Shown: one piece after another, positions 32,539 to 41,896 of the stretch
Layout of the letters: every line of letters starts with the position of its first letter
Position numbering within the stretch: the first letter of the stretch is position 1
The notes under the pieces: model-generated
What the model was told of the DNA's origin: nothing
Databases searched by the model: none
What the model saw: only the letters and a program-made list of their open reading frames with translations
NCBI GenBank assembly: GCA_016926875.1
Contig: JAFGNU010000035.1
Coordinates: 1 to 64,000, forward strand
Direction: 5' to 3'
From: Anaerolineae bacterium
GTDB taxonomy: Bacteria > Chloroflexota > Anaerolineae > Aggregatilineales > Aggregatilineaceae
Length of the DNA stretch: 64,000 bases
Translations under genes and position numbers: made by a program

Positions 32539-34698
32539 TCATGGCTGTGGCACATATAGCAAACACTCGCCCGCCGCGATCTCGCAGGCGGCCAGTGGTA
32601 TATCCTGGTCTCGCAAATGCACCGTAAACAGCGCATCAGGATCATCGGAAATCCAGAAATAATGAGCGGCAATAGTCGCGCGGTACCAACCCAGGAAACG
32701 CGGGCATAACGCCTTCGTCGGCGATACCTGCGTGGTAGAGGCTGTGATCAACTGGTAGCACCCATCCGCGCCCATCTCGTAGGGCCGTTCCGCGCTGTTG
32801 CGGTTATTCCACTTATTGACCGCAAACGACAACAGCGTGCGATCCGCCTCAATACGTTCAAACACCAGCCGGTTCACATCGATTGTGTCACCGGATATGT
32901 TCAGCAGGAAAAACTCGTTGTCTTCCCATACCAGCCGCACATTAGGCTCATGTCCCGGCGTGGGCGTCATCTCTGGCGGTTCAGCTGATTCCTCGGTTGG
33001 TTCCGGGCTGGGAATGTCGGTCGGCGTTTGGGTAGGTTCCTCAGTCGGTTCTTTGGTGGGTTCCTCGACAGGCGCCTGCGTTGGTTCTTCAGTCGCCTCC
33101 TCGGTGGGTTCAGCCGTTGGTTCGACGGTCGGTTCTTCCGTTGGCTCGGCGGTTTCCTCGGTGGGTCCCTCTGTCGCTGCGGCCACTTCCACCGGCGTGG
33201 ATTCGACCGTACGGGTCGGCCTCACAGTCGCTTCCTGGGTCGCTTCCTCGGTCGGCTCGACAGTCGGTTCTTCTGTTGGCTCGTCCGTACCGGCAGGCGT
33301 CTGCTCCTCCGTGCCCACAGCCGCTACTGCTTCGGTCCCGGCGGCAGCGCCCTCGTCCTCATCACCGCCGCCGCTGTCCAGTCCCAGATACAGCCCGCCA
33401 ACGATCAACACTACAACCACTACCATGATCGCCAGCAGCCCGGAGCGCGAACGCTGACGTATTGCTTTTACGGCTACCTTGCCTCCCTGGGTTTCTTCGG
33501 CCTTCTTGGGAAGCGTGATCCCGCCAGCCTCCGGTCCCACTAAGCCGAGTTCGCGCGGGTCTTTATAGTCTTTCAGGATCGCTCCCAGCGTATCCTCGTC
33601 AATTTGCAGCGTGCCGTCCCTGAGTTCCTCGAGCGCAGCCTCTTCTTCTTTGCGTGCCTTGCGACGCGCAAACCGACCGGCGACACCGCGCTGCTTGGTA
33701 TCGGTATCATCTGCCGGGGCAGACGGCGTGGACGGGGATTCAGGAGTCACTGCGGGCGCTGGCTCTTTTTCTGGTGCAGACGGCGCCGAAGGCTTGGATT
33801 CCAGCAGTTCTGCTACCGGCGGCCCAACAGCAGGCTGGCTGACCGACGCATCGGCCACGCCGAAGGCTTTCTCCAGCGCGTCCACCAGGTCGCTACCGGT
33901 CGTATAGCGGTCTTCCGGCTTCTTTTCAAGCACGCGCATGATCACCGCTTCGGCTTCCCCCGGCAGATCGGGGTTGTACAGTGTTGGCGGCGGCGGGACT
34001 TCGTTCAGGTGTTTGAGCGCCACGCTCATCGCGGACGGGTCATCAAACGGCACCTTGCCCGCCATCATCTCGTAAAGCACAATACCCAGCGAATACAGGT
34101 CGCTTTGCGGGACGGCTTTGGCCGACGAGATCGCCTGCTCCGGCGCGATGTAATGCGCGCTGCCGAACGTATCGCCGGTTGTGCCCTCGTGAATGCTGAG
34201 CGCCAAGCCAAAATCCATCAGGATCGCGCGCCCGCCCTGTTTCTCCAACATGATGTTAGAGGGCTTGATGTCACGGTGGATCACGCCCTGCGTGTGGGCA
34301 TAGTCCAGGGCACTGGCAACATCACGGGCGATGCGCAGCACTTCTGCGGCGGGCATGCGCTGCTCTTTCGCGGCATACTCCTTGAGCACGGCGCGCAGGT
34401 CTTTGCCCTCCAGGAAAACCATCGCCATATAGTATATGCCCTCGCTGCGCCCGAACTGGTACACGCCCACAATGTTCGGATGCTGCAAGCGGGCAATTGA
34501 GCGCGCCTCAAGCTGAAAACGGCGCGTGTACTCTTCTTCGGTCGTGGTGACAAAATCGCCACTGATAACCTTGACCGCAGCAAAACGATCCAGGTTCTCG
34601 TCATAGCCGCGATAGACGCGCGACATGCCCCCACGCCCCAACAGAGACTGGATGGTATAATCGCCTAACTTTTTTCCTAAGAGCGGATCAGCAGACAT
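32539..34698 (-). CDS. Transmembrane Ser/Thr protein kinase with Pro/Thr-repeat stalk and external domain
   Basis: The 719-residue product has a Hanks-type kinase domain at 14-280: glycine loop LLGRGGMSRVY, K43, HRDIKPSN (141-148), DFG (162-164) and APE (185-187). A Pro-rich juxtamembrane region precedes one membrane helix at 421-440. An outside stalk of PTEEPTVEPTEE-type repeats (about 460-590) leads to a C-terminal domain (592-719) with Cys pairs that is not PASTA. The kinase should phosphorylate cytoplasmic proteins in response to an external signal. The ligand is unknown. Confidence 0.93.
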   Translation of the reverse strand: MSADPLLGKKLGDYTIQSLLGRGGMSRVYRGYDENLDRFAAVKVISGDFVTTTEEEYTRRFQLEARSIARLQHPNIVGVYQFGRSEGIYYMAMVFLEGKDLRAVLKEYAAKEQRMPAAEVLRIARDVASALDYAHTQGVIHRDIKPSNIMLEKQGGRAILMDFGLALSIHEGTTGDTFGSAHYIAPEQAISSAKAVPQSDLYSLGIVLYEMMAGKVPFDDPSAMSVALKHLNEVPPPPTLYNPDLPGEAEAVIMRVLEKKPEDRYTTGSDLVDALEKAFGVADASVSQPAVGPPVAELLESKPSAPSAPEKEPAPAVTPESPSTPSAPADDTDTKQRGVAGRFARRKARKEEEAALEELRDGTLQIDEDTLGAILKDYKDPRELGLVGPEAGGITLPKKAEETQGGKVAVKAIRQRSRSGLLAIMVVVVVLIVGGLYLGLDSGGGDEDEGAAAGTEAVAAVGTEEQTPAGTDEPTEEPTVEPTEEATQEATVRPTRTVESTPVEVAAATEGPTEETAEPTEEPTVEPTAEPTEEATEEPTQAPVEEPTKEPTEEPTQTPTDIPSPEPTEESAEPPEMTPTPGHEPNVRLVWEDNEFFLLNISGDTIDVNRLVFERIEADRTLLSFAVNKWNNRNSAERPYEMGADGCYQLITASTTQVSPTKALCPRFLGWYRATIAAHYFWISDDPDALFTVHLRDQDIPLAACEIAAGECLLYVPQP

Positions 34699-34834
34699 AG
34701 CGCTTTCTCAATCAATCGAGCAGTGGGATACAGGATGGTCACGGGCAGCGATGTAGCAGCATGTGTTGATAGTATTAGTATACCCCGGTCCGGTCGATCA
34801 AAGAAATCAATTTTTCGTGAGTCTGACCGATCGG

Positions 34835-35626
34835 TCAGCGCGCGTCCAACGATGTCAAAAATGTACGCAAAGCGGACGTCGTCGCGCCGGGCTGCTCGAC
34901 CATCGGCATATGCCCGGCGTCAGCGATAAAAACCAGCGATGCTGGGATCGTCCTGGCTACCTGGCGGCTGGTTTCTGGCGTCACGATCTGGTCGTCTTCG
35001 CCCGCCATGATAGCGACCGGCACACTGGCATCACACAGCGTCTTCAGCGAGTCGGGACGCTCGGCCATGCCGCGCAGCGCGCCCGCAATGCCTACCGGCG
35101 GCGTATGCACCATGACATGGTAAATGCCCTGCGCCATCAAGGACTTACGATTTACCGCCGGGGCAAATAGTATACTCATCATACCCAGGGCCAAACTCGC
35201 CGCCCCTTCATTAAGCGCCAGCGTGGCAGACTTGAGCCGTTGCAGCCGCTTCTCGGCAGTGTCGGCATAGGGGTGGGTCGCCACCAACCCAACGCCCATC
35301 ACCCGCTCCGGCGCCGTCCGCAGCGCAGCCATCACCACGTAGCCGCCCATGCTGTGCCCCACCCACACCGCCCGCTCGATCCCCAGGCTGTCCAGCAGCG
35401 CGATCACATCGCCTGCCAGCACATCCATGTAGTACGTGCCGTCAGGGGCAGGACTCTGGCCGTGCCCGCGCAGGTCCGGCGTGATCACGCGGAACGTGTC
35501 ACTCAGCACGTCCCGCTGCGCCTGCCAGATACATTGATCAAACGGGAAACCGTGCAGCAAAACAACGGGCAATCCCTGCCCGCTTTCCTTATAGAATAAC
35601 GTAACCGGTTCTGATGGTTGTGCCAT
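34835..35626 (-). CDS. Alpha/beta hydrolase
   Basis: The ATG at 35626 is preceded by AAGGAG and gives 263 residues; the frame is open to 35737 without a better start. The fold is classic: LLHGFPFDQCIW, nucleophile elbow GHSMGG, Asp in MAGEDDQIV and His in IADAGHMPMVE. No signal peptide is seen. It belongs to the 3-oxoadipate enol-lactonase/haloperoxidase-like group; the substrate is not known. It is divergent from recD2 with a 101-bp gap. Confidence 0.88.
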   Translation of the reverse strand: MAQPSEPVTLFYKESGQGLPVVLLHGFPFDQCIWQAQRDVLSDTFRVITPDLRGHGQSPAPDGTYYMDVLAGDVIALLDSLGIERAVWVGHSMGGYVVMAALRTAPERVMGVGLVATHPYADTAEKRLQRLKSATLALNEGAASLALGMMSILFAPAVNRKSLMAQGIYHVMVHTPPVGIAGALRGMAERPDSLKTLCDASVPVAIMAGEDDQIVTPETSRQVARTIPASLVFIADAGHMPMVEQPGATTSALRTFLTSLDAR

Positions 35627-35727
35627 CGTGTCTGCTCCTTGTGTCCCAATAGGGTAGAATACCAGAATGCACTCCGCGCCGCCATGCGGCAGCGCACCAA
35701 ACGGCCAGTTTACGAATCGAAACCCGT

Positions 35728-37923
35728 ATGAACTCACCCGATGTCTTGCGCGGCTCAGTCGAGCGCATTACTTACTATAACGAAGAAACCGACTACTGCG
35801 TTTTGCGGCTGCGCCCGGATCAGCTCCAATTGGGCAGCGAGATGCTGGTAACAGTCGTCGGCAACATGCCCGAACCGCAGCCCGGCGAAAGCGTCCGGCT
35901 GGAAGGCCAGTGGACCAACCACCCCCGGCACGGGCGGCAGTTCCGCGCCGACACCATCACCCAGATTCGCCCGGCCAGCGCCGAAGCGATCCGCCGCTAC
36001 CTGGGCAGTGGACTGGTCAAGGGCGTAGGACCGGTCACCGCGCGCCGGATCGTGGATTTTTTTGGACTGGAAACGCTCGACGTGCTGGACCGCACGCCGC
36101 AGCGCCTGCGCGAAGTGCCCGGCGTCGGCAAACACCGCACCAGCCTGATCAGCACCGCCTGGGTCGAACAGCAGCAGATCAAGGAAGTGATGCTGTTTCT
36201 GCAAGGGCACGGCGTCTCGTCGGCGCTGGCGGTCAAAATCTACAAAACCTACGGCGACCAGGCGATCAGCATCGTCAGCAAAGACCCGTACCGGCTGGCG
36301 CAGGATATTTTTGGGATCGGCTTCCGCACGGCAGACAAGATCGCGCAGGACCTCGGCCTGCCCCCGGACGCGCCGGGCCGCATCGGGGCCGGGGTGCAGT
36401 ACGTGCTCAATAACGCGACCGACGACGGCAACGTCTTCCTGCCGCGTGATGCGCTGGTTGAGGGAGCCACCGAGATGCTCAGCGTTGAGTCGGGTGTTGT
36501 CGAAGAAGCTGTGACCCGGCTGGCCGGGCGTGGAGACCTCAACATCGAAGCCGTGCCGGAAGGATTAGAGCAGATCGAAGCTGTCTACCTGCCGCCCATG
36601 TACTACAGTGAAAAAGGTGCCGCCGTCCGCCTGAAGACCATGATCGACACGCCTGCCAGCCGCCTGGATGCCTTACAGCGAACCGATTGGGACAGGCTAC
36701 TGGGTGACATCTCGGCGGGTGGACCGGTGCACCTGACCGGTCAGCAGCGCGAAGCGATCCGGCTGGCGCTGACACACAAGATCAGCATATTGACCGGCGG
36801 TCCCGGCACCGGCAAAACAACCACGCTGCGCGCCGTGATCGAAGTGCTGGTACGCAAGCGCTGCCGCTTCCTGCTGGCCTCGCCGACCGGACGCGCCGCC
36901 AAGCGGCTCAGCGAGGCGACCGGCCAACCCGCACGCACCATCCACCGCATGTTGGGCTACAGCCCGTCGCAGCGCGGCTTCACCCACAACGAAGAAAACC
37001 CCCTCGACGCAGACCTGGTGGTAATCGACGAAGTGTCGATGCTCGACCTGACGCTGTTTTACAACCTGCTCAAAGCGCTGAGGCCAGATACCCACCTGCT
37101 GCTGGTCGGGGACGTGGACCAACTGCCGAGCGTGGGCGCAGGCGACGTGCTGCGCGACTTGATCCGCAGCGGCATCTGCCCGGTTACACGCCTGGACGTG
37201 ATCTTCCGGCAGGCGGATACCAGCCAGATCATCAGCAACGCGCACCGTATCAACCAGGGCGAAACGCCCGACACCTCCAACCGGGGCAATGACTTTTTCC
37301 TGTTCCCAGAGGAAGACCCCACCGCCGCCGCCGAACTGCTGGTCAACATCGTGCAAGAACGCATCCCGCACAGGTTCGGCTACGACCCGATGCGCGATAT
37401 CCAGGTGCTCGCGCCGATGTATCGCGGACCGGTTGGCGTCTCCGCGCTGAACGAATCACTGCAAGCCACGCTCAACCCGCCCCAGCAGCGCATCGTTGAA
37501 CGCCGCCTGGCCGGGCGGCTGTTCCGCAAGGGCGACAAGGTGATCCAGATGCGTAACAACTACGAAAAAGACGTCTTCAACGGCGATATTGGCTGGGTGC
37601 ACAGCTTTGATCTGACCAACCAGATCATGACCGTGAATATGGATGACCGGCTGGTGCAGTACGATTGGGCCGAAGCCGACGAACTGACTCACGCTTACTG
37701 CATCAGCGTGCACCGCTCACAGGGCAGCGAATACCCGTGCGTCGTTGTACCCATCCTGACGCAGCATTACATGATGCTCCAGCGCAACCTGTTGTACACG
37801 GCGGTCACACGCGCCAAAGAGCTGGTCGTGCTGGTTGGCACGCGCAAGGCTATCGCTATCGCCGTGCGCAACGACAAGGTTGCCCGGCGTTGGAGCGCAC
37901 TGGATTGGCGGCTCAAAGCGTAG
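35728..37923 (+). CDS. recD2: RecD2-type ATP-dependent DNA helicase
   Basis: The 731-residue protein has the RecD2 plan: N-terminal OB-like domain (about 1-75), helix-hairpin-helix region (about 80-200), then superfamily 1B helicase motifs: Walker A GGPGTGKTTTL (about 353-363), Walker B VVIDEVSMLD, motif III LLVGDVDQLPSVGAGDV, and C-terminal SVHRSQGSEYPCVV and YTAVTRAK. RecD2 is a 5'-3' helicase used in DNA repair in bacteria without RecBC. No recB or recC is seen, which fits. Confidence 0.95.
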   Translation: MNSPDVLRGSVERITYYNEETDYCVLRLRPDQLQLGSEMLVTVVGNMPEPQPGESVRLEGQWTNHPRHGRQFRADTITQIRPASAEAIRRYLGSGLVKGVGPVTARRIVDFFGLETLDVLDRTPQRLREVPGVGKHRTSLISTAWVEQQQIKEVMLFLQGHGVSSALAVKIYKTYGDQAISIVSKDPYRLAQDIFGIGFRTADKIAQDLGLPPDAPGRIGAGVQYVLNNATDDGNVFLPRDALVEGATEMLSVESGVVEEAVTRLAGRGDLNIEAVPEGLEQIEAVYLPPMYYSEKGAAVRLKTMIDTPASRLDALQRTDWDRLLGDISAGGPVHLTGQQREAIRLALTHKISILTGGPGTGKTTTLRAVIEVLVRKRCRFLLASPTGRAAKRLSEATGQPARTIHRMLGYSPSQRGFTHNEENPLDADLVVIDEVSMLDLTLFYNLLKALRPDTHLLLVGDVDQLPSVGAGDVLRDLIRSGICPVTRLDVIFRQADTSQIISNAHRINQGETPDTSNRGNDFFLFPEEDPTAAAELLVNIVQERIPHRFGYDPMRDIQVLAPMYRGPVGVSALNESLQATLNPPQQRIVERRLAGRLFRKGDKVIQMRNNYEKDVFNGDIGWVHSFDLTNQIMTVNMDDRLVQYDWAEADELTHAYCISVHRSQGSEYPCVVVPILTQHYMMLQRNLLYTAVTRAKELVVLVGTRKAIAIAVRNDKVARRWSALDWRLKA

Positions 37924-37990
37924 GCGATCAAGCGTGCTGCCCGCGTATAATCACATAGCGTAGACGAACGATGCCAAGGATAGACACCCT

Positions 37991-39757
37991 ATGTGGCGAA
38001 AAATGTGGTTGTGCGCGGCGGCGCTGGCCGCTGTGATCGTATGCTTCGGATCAGGAACAATTCACGCCCAGGATGGCGCTGGCAGCCTGATGGTTGGCGA
38101 CAGCGAGCGAACCTATCACCTGCATGTGCCGCCGACAACAGGCGACGAATCCGTCCCGCTGGTGATCGCTCTGCACCCGGCTGCCTCGTCCGGCAGGGCG
38201 ATGCAAATCCTCACCGGCTTTGATGCGCTGGCCGACCGCGAAGGGTTCATCGTCGTCTACCCGGACAGCGCGGGTTACGCCTGGGACGATGCCCGGTACG
38301 CGGGCAACTGGCCGCCGGACATGGAGCCGGGCGATGATATGGCCTTTCTCCCCGCGTTGATCGATCACCTGGCCGAGACATACCCCGTTGATACCGGGCG
38401 CGTCTACCTGGCCGGGTTTGGGCGGGGTGGTACACTGGCCTACCGCTTCGCCTGCGAACAACCGGAATACTTCGCCAAAATCGCCACCGTTGGCGCGCTG
38501 ACATGGGACTACCAGATGCAAGCCTGCCCCGCCGAATCCGAAGCCGTACCGATGTTGATGCTGCTGGGCGACCGTGACGCCGAATACCCGGCGGTAGGGC
38601 AAATGCTGCCCCGCTGGGATGATCCAGGCGAGTTGTACTGGCTGCACAGCATATCGGAAACGCTGGCGTTTTGGGCCGGGCACAACGGCTGCAACCTGGA
38701 CGAATCCCGCACGCTGGACGAACACGGCATCACGATCTACGAGAACTGCGCCAACGACGCCACCACCGCGTTTTATACCATCGAGGGCGCCGGGCACAAC
38801 TGGCCGCGCATTAACGATCACACCCTGAACCAGTTTGGCATCGACGCCAGCGAGGTGCTCTGGCAGTTTTTCAGCGGCGGCGACTGGACGGCCCTGGCCG
38901 AGCAGCGCGAGACGGATAATGACCTGTTTGGCGGCTTTGCACGCAGCTACACGCTGTACGTCCCGCCAACCTACGACCCGGCAGAAGCAGCGCCGCTGGT
39001 CGTGGCGCTGCATGGCAAGGGCGGCATCGGCGCGGGCTTCGCCTACTATCTGGACCTGAACCAGACGGCGCAGGAACACGACTTTATCGCGGTCTATCCA
39101 GATGGTGCGGGCAACATGTGGAACTACGTCCGGGGCAGCACGCAGTATGAGGACAGCGGCATCGACGACACAGCCTTTTTGTCCGCGCTGATCGATGACC
39201 TGGCGCTGGACCTGAACATCGACCGGCAGCGCGTGTATGTGACCGGCTTTTCCAACGGCGGGTTTATGGTGCACCGGCTGGCCTGTGAAGCGTCCGGCGT
39301 ATACGCCGCATTTGCCCCTATCGGCTCCACGCTGGCAACCGAGTTGATGCCCATGTGCGAACAGGCGCGCCCGCTGCCGATCCTGATCATGCACGGCACA
39401 GCGGACGACAATATCATGTGGGGCACGGTGTATCATGGCGATACGCCCGTTTCGCTGTCGGTGCCGGACACGGTGCTGTACTGGGCCGTTCACAATAGCT
39501 GCGATCCGGAACTGACCGACTATACCATCCTGCCCCAGAAGGGTCTGTCGCCCGACACCAGCGTCTACCGCTACACGTTCGGCGGCTGCGCCGATGGATC
39601 GGACGTGCTGTTCTATGCCGTTGAGGGCGGCGGGCACGATCTACCCGGCACCGCCGACAAGTACGATCCCGACGAAGCGTCCGGCGTCAACATGGACATC
39701 AACACCGCCGACGTGGTGTGGGACTTTTTCGAGCAGTACACGCTGCCGGACGACTAG
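37991..39757 (+). CDS. Secreted tandem esterase/depolymerase-like protein (one domain lacks the nucleophile)
   Basis: The 588-residue protein has a signal peptide (1-26) and two homologous esterase domains of the PHB-depolymerase/feruloyl-esterase type. Domain 2 (about 312-585) has a full triad: S421 (GFSNGG), D472/D473 (HGTADD) and H549 (EGGGHD). Domain 1 (about 33-298) has D194 (LLGDRD) and H269 (EGAGHN), but the nucleophile position is Gly144 (GFGRGG). It is thus one active-looking and one probably inactive domain. The active half should cleave an ester outside the cell. Confidence 0.88.
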   Translation: MWRKMWLCAAALAAVIVCFGSGTIHAQDGAGSLMVGDSERTYHLHVPPTTGDESVPLVIALHPAASSGRAMQILTGFDALADREGFIVVYPDSAGYAWDDARYAGNWPPDMEPGDDMAFLPALIDHLAETYPVDTGRVYLAGFGRGGTLAYRFACEQPEYFAKIATVGALTWDYQMQACPAESEAVPMLMLLGDRDAEYPAVGQMLPRWDDPGELYWLHSISETLAFWAGHNGCNLDESRTLDEHGITIYENCANDATTAFYTIEGAGHNWPRINDHTLNQFGIDASEVLWQFFSGGDWTALAEQRETDNDLFGGFARSYTLYVPPTYDPAEAAPLVVALHGKGGIGAGFAYYLDLNQTAQEHDFIAVYPDGAGNMWNYVRGSTQYEDSGIDDTAFLSALIDDLALDLNIDRQRVYVTGFSNGGFMVHRLACEASGVYAAFAPIGSTLATELMPMCEQARPLPILIMHGTADDNIMWGTVYHGDTPVSLSVPDTVLYWAVHNSCDPELTDYTILPQKGLSPDTSVYRYTFGGCADGSDVLFYAVEGGGHDLPGTADKYDPDEASGVNMDINTADVVWDFFEQYTLPDD

Positions 39758-39830
39758 CAGCCGCAGACAGCCCTCACCCTTTTTCCACTCCCCGCTAGAC
39801 CACACCCGTTTTCCTGTCGACGAAATGTAA

Positions 39831-39863
39831 GTATAATGGGCGAGAGTTTTTCGCCCATTATAC
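39831..39863. promoter_or_regulatory. Inverted repeat overlapping a -10 box before the glycine-zipper gene
   Basis: A perfect 13-bp inverted repeat (GTATAATGGGCGA at 39831-39843, TCGCCCATTATAC at 39851-39863) contains TATAAT in its left arm. It ends 17 bp before the ATG of the small gene. No T-run follows, so an operator or mRNA hairpin is more likely than a terminator. Confidence 0.6.
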
Positions 39864-39880
39864 TATCAGGAGAATGAAAC

Positions 39881-40084
39881 ATGAATATGAGTAACAAGCA
39901 GGAACGCAATGCAATGATAATCGGCTTCATTATCGGAATGGTCGTAGGCATAGCAATTGGCATCGTGATGGACGATCTCGCAGTGGGCATTGGAGTCGGA
40001 GCCGGTATTGGCGTGGCGCTTGGGGCAGGATTAGTAGCTGATGCTCAAAAGAAGGCCAAAAAGTCCGGCGAGGGCCAGCGATAA
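39881..40084 (+). CDS. Small glycine-zipper membrane protein
   Basis: This 67-residue protein follows a CAGGAG site. It has two hydrophobic segments rich in small residues, IIGFIIGMVVGIAIGIVM and VGIGVGAGIGVALGAGLV, with GxxxG spacing, and a basic tail (QKKAKKSGEGQR). It resembles glycine-zipper proteins that oligomerise in membranes, but no family was named. The base composition is lower in GC than its neighbours. Confidence 0.7.
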   Translation: MNMSNKQERNAMIIGFIIGMVVGIAIGIVMDDLAVGIGVGAGIGVALGAGLVADAQKKAKKSGEGQR

Positions 40085-40158
40085 GACACTGACGGGAAGG
40101 AACACGTGCTTTTAATATACTTTTTTCTGCGAGTGTATCTCATAAACGTGGAAGACTT

Positions 40159-40266
40159 ATGGAATGGGGTAAAGTGATAGGCACAGCCGTTGGCGTTGAT
40201 CTTGCCATCGGAGTAGGATTGTACGTGACAATGGACAGCGCTCTCAGTCTTTGGCTACGTACATGA
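40159..40266 (+). CDS. Possible 35-residue membrane peptide or gene remnant
   Basis: The frame encodes MEWGKVIGTAVGVDLAIGVG and 15 more residues. It is short and hydrophobic with glycine spacing like the upstream glycine-zipper gene, so it may be a shortened paralogue. GTGGAAG before the ATG is a weak ribosome-binding site. A good intrinsic terminator follows within 60 bp. Confidence 0.35.
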   Translation: MEWGKVIGTAVGVDLAIGVGLYVTMDSALSLWLRT

Positions 40267-40320
40267 ACAACCGCCAAGCGCGGCTGTAGTATTAGTCAGG
40301 CACGGCATCTAGATCACCAG

Positions 40321-40349
40321 GCGCCACCATCGCGGCGGCGCTCGTTTTT
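40321..40349 (+). terminator. Intrinsic terminator after the small membrane genes
   Basis: The stem GCGCCACC (40321-40328) with GGCGGCGC (40334-40341) has one mismatch, and is followed by TCGTTTTTA. Confidence 0.7.
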
Positions 40350-40414
40350 ATTCCGGCTGGACCGGGATACAATCTTTGTTTTCATGTTCAGGCAAGCACC
40401 AAAGCGAGCAATCA

Positions 40415-41806
40415 ATGCACACCATCCACCTCACCACACGCGCCCTGATCCTGGGAGCGCTGCTGATCCTGCCGGGAACGCTCAGCGCGTGCGGGAGTGA
40501 TCAAGAAAAAGCCCCGGCGCTGCAAGCCGTCGGGTCCGATCAAGACGACAGCATCTCACAGGCCGGTGTTGGCAGCGCCGCCTCCCTGCTGGATGGGCTG
40601 CCGCAGCCCGCAATGGGCGATCTGGTCCTGCCGGTTGTCGAAGGCATTGACGGCGGGCTGGTCTTTGTACAGGGGGATGAACTGTACCGGGGATGGTTCG
40701 ACGGCGGAAGAGCCGCACGCATCGCGGAAAACGTCAATCCCGCGCTATTCGAACCGTCGCCGGACGGGCGCGCACTCGCGTATTCCAGCATGAAAGATGT
40801 CAGCCAGGAATTTGGCAACGTGACGACAACATATCAGGTGGTCATCCTGGCGATCATCAACCTGGACACGCTGGGGATCACGCCCACCATCGACATCGAT
40901 GAGCGGTTTTCGCACACGCCCGGCATACTGCCCGGTTGGGCGCCAACAGGCGCGGCGATCTTTAGCTTCAACCAGGACGGGCTGTTTTTGATCCGGGCCG
41001 ATCAACCGGTCGCGCAGCCGGTGAGCGGGACACAACACGCAGCCTGGCTGACCGATGGATCGGCGCTGCTGTTTGATACTGCCGGAGATGCCGTCCCAGG
41101 CGACGAGCAGTCCCCGCTGGCGCTGTATCACTTCGACCCGGCCACAGGCGAGCGAACCAGACTCGACATAACGATCGATGACCCGGCCAGCGCGGACTTT
41201 ATGCTGCTGGAACCGGCGCTGTACGCAATGGGCCTGGTCTATGATGAAACGTTCATCGACTATCACCGCGCCGCCCTGCTGCCGGACGATACGCGGGTGT
41301 ACATCGACTGGCCGCTGGCGGTCAAGCAGGGTGAAAACGACCTGTGCGGCACGTGGCAGATCAAACGCCAGCCGCGCACCGAAACCACTCCGCCGGACGT
41401 GATCTACACGGTGGACGATACCACGTTCCTGACCGACCTGGCCGCCCTGCCGGACGGATCGCTGGTATTCCTGAAGTGGACGCTGGCAGGCTGCCAGTTC
41501 ACGGGCGCGATGGGCGTCGAACTGCTGCGGCTGGTGCCGGGTGAACAACCAACCGTGATCGCCGACCAGATTGATCCGGGCTACAACGCCAATCCCAACG
41601 AGATCGGGCATTTGGGCACTATTCACGGCAGGAAGTACGCTATCTCCCCGGACGGGCGCATCCTTGCCTGGATCGGTGGGGGCACGGCCACGGGCACCTC
41701 ATCGATTTATCTCACCGACTTGCAAACCGGCGGCACCGCCCTGCTGCTGACCGACAGCGCGGGATCACACGGCTTTGAAAGCGTGACATGGGTGCCGGGG
41801 CCATAA
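40415..41806 (+). CDS. Lipoprotein with beta-propeller (PD40/TolB-like) repeats
   Basis: The ATG at 40415 gives 463 residues starting with a lipoprotein signal and lipobox LSAC. PD40-type motifs (PSPDGRALAYSS, SPDGRILAWIGG) and repeated short strands with Asp/Gly turns show a TolB-like beta-propeller. It should be anchored on the outer face of the membrane. The ligand is not known. A second lipoprotein of the same plan is at 44203. Confidence 0.8.
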   Translation: MHTIHLTTRALILGALLILPGTLSACGSDQEKAPALQAVGSDQDDSISQAGVGSAASLLDGLPQPAMGDLVLPVVEGIDGGLVFVQGDELYRGWFDGGRAARIAENVNPALFEPSPDGRALAYSSMKDVSQEFGNVTTTYQVVILAIINLDTLGITPTIDIDERFSHTPGILPGWAPTGAAIFSFNQDGLFLIRADQPVAQPVSGTQHAAWLTDGSALLFDTAGDAVPGDEQSPLALYHFDPATGERTRLDITIDDPASADFMLLEPALYAMGLVYDETFIDYHRAALLPDDTRVYIDWPLAVKQGENDLCGTWQIKRQPRTETTPPDVIYTVDDTTFLTDLAALPDGSLVFLKWTLAGCQFTGAMGVELLRLVPGEQPTVIADQIDPGYNANPNEIGHLGTIHGRKYAISPDGRILAWIGGGTATGTSSIYLTDLQTGGTALLLTDSAGSHGFESVTWVPGP

Positions 41807-41896
41807 TTTGAGACCGTCCGGTTGGAATGGCATTCCACGCCGAATCATGTAAACTGATAAGCGATTATCCGCCAGCAGATCGGATCACATATCACG

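Noticed and set aside
33000-33330. DNA tandem repeat or CRISPR-like array in the kinase gene
   Set aside because: The periodic sequence encodes the PTEEPT protein repeat in frame; there are no regular spacers.
33028-33543. Plus-strand frames with Gly/Ser/Val repeats
   Set aside because: These are complements of the Pro/Thr/Glu repeats in the Ser/Thr kinase stalk.
38051-39637. 528-codon minus-strand frame opposite the tandem esterase
   Set aside because: The plus-strand gene has a signal peptide and catalytic motifs; the antisense product shows no domain.
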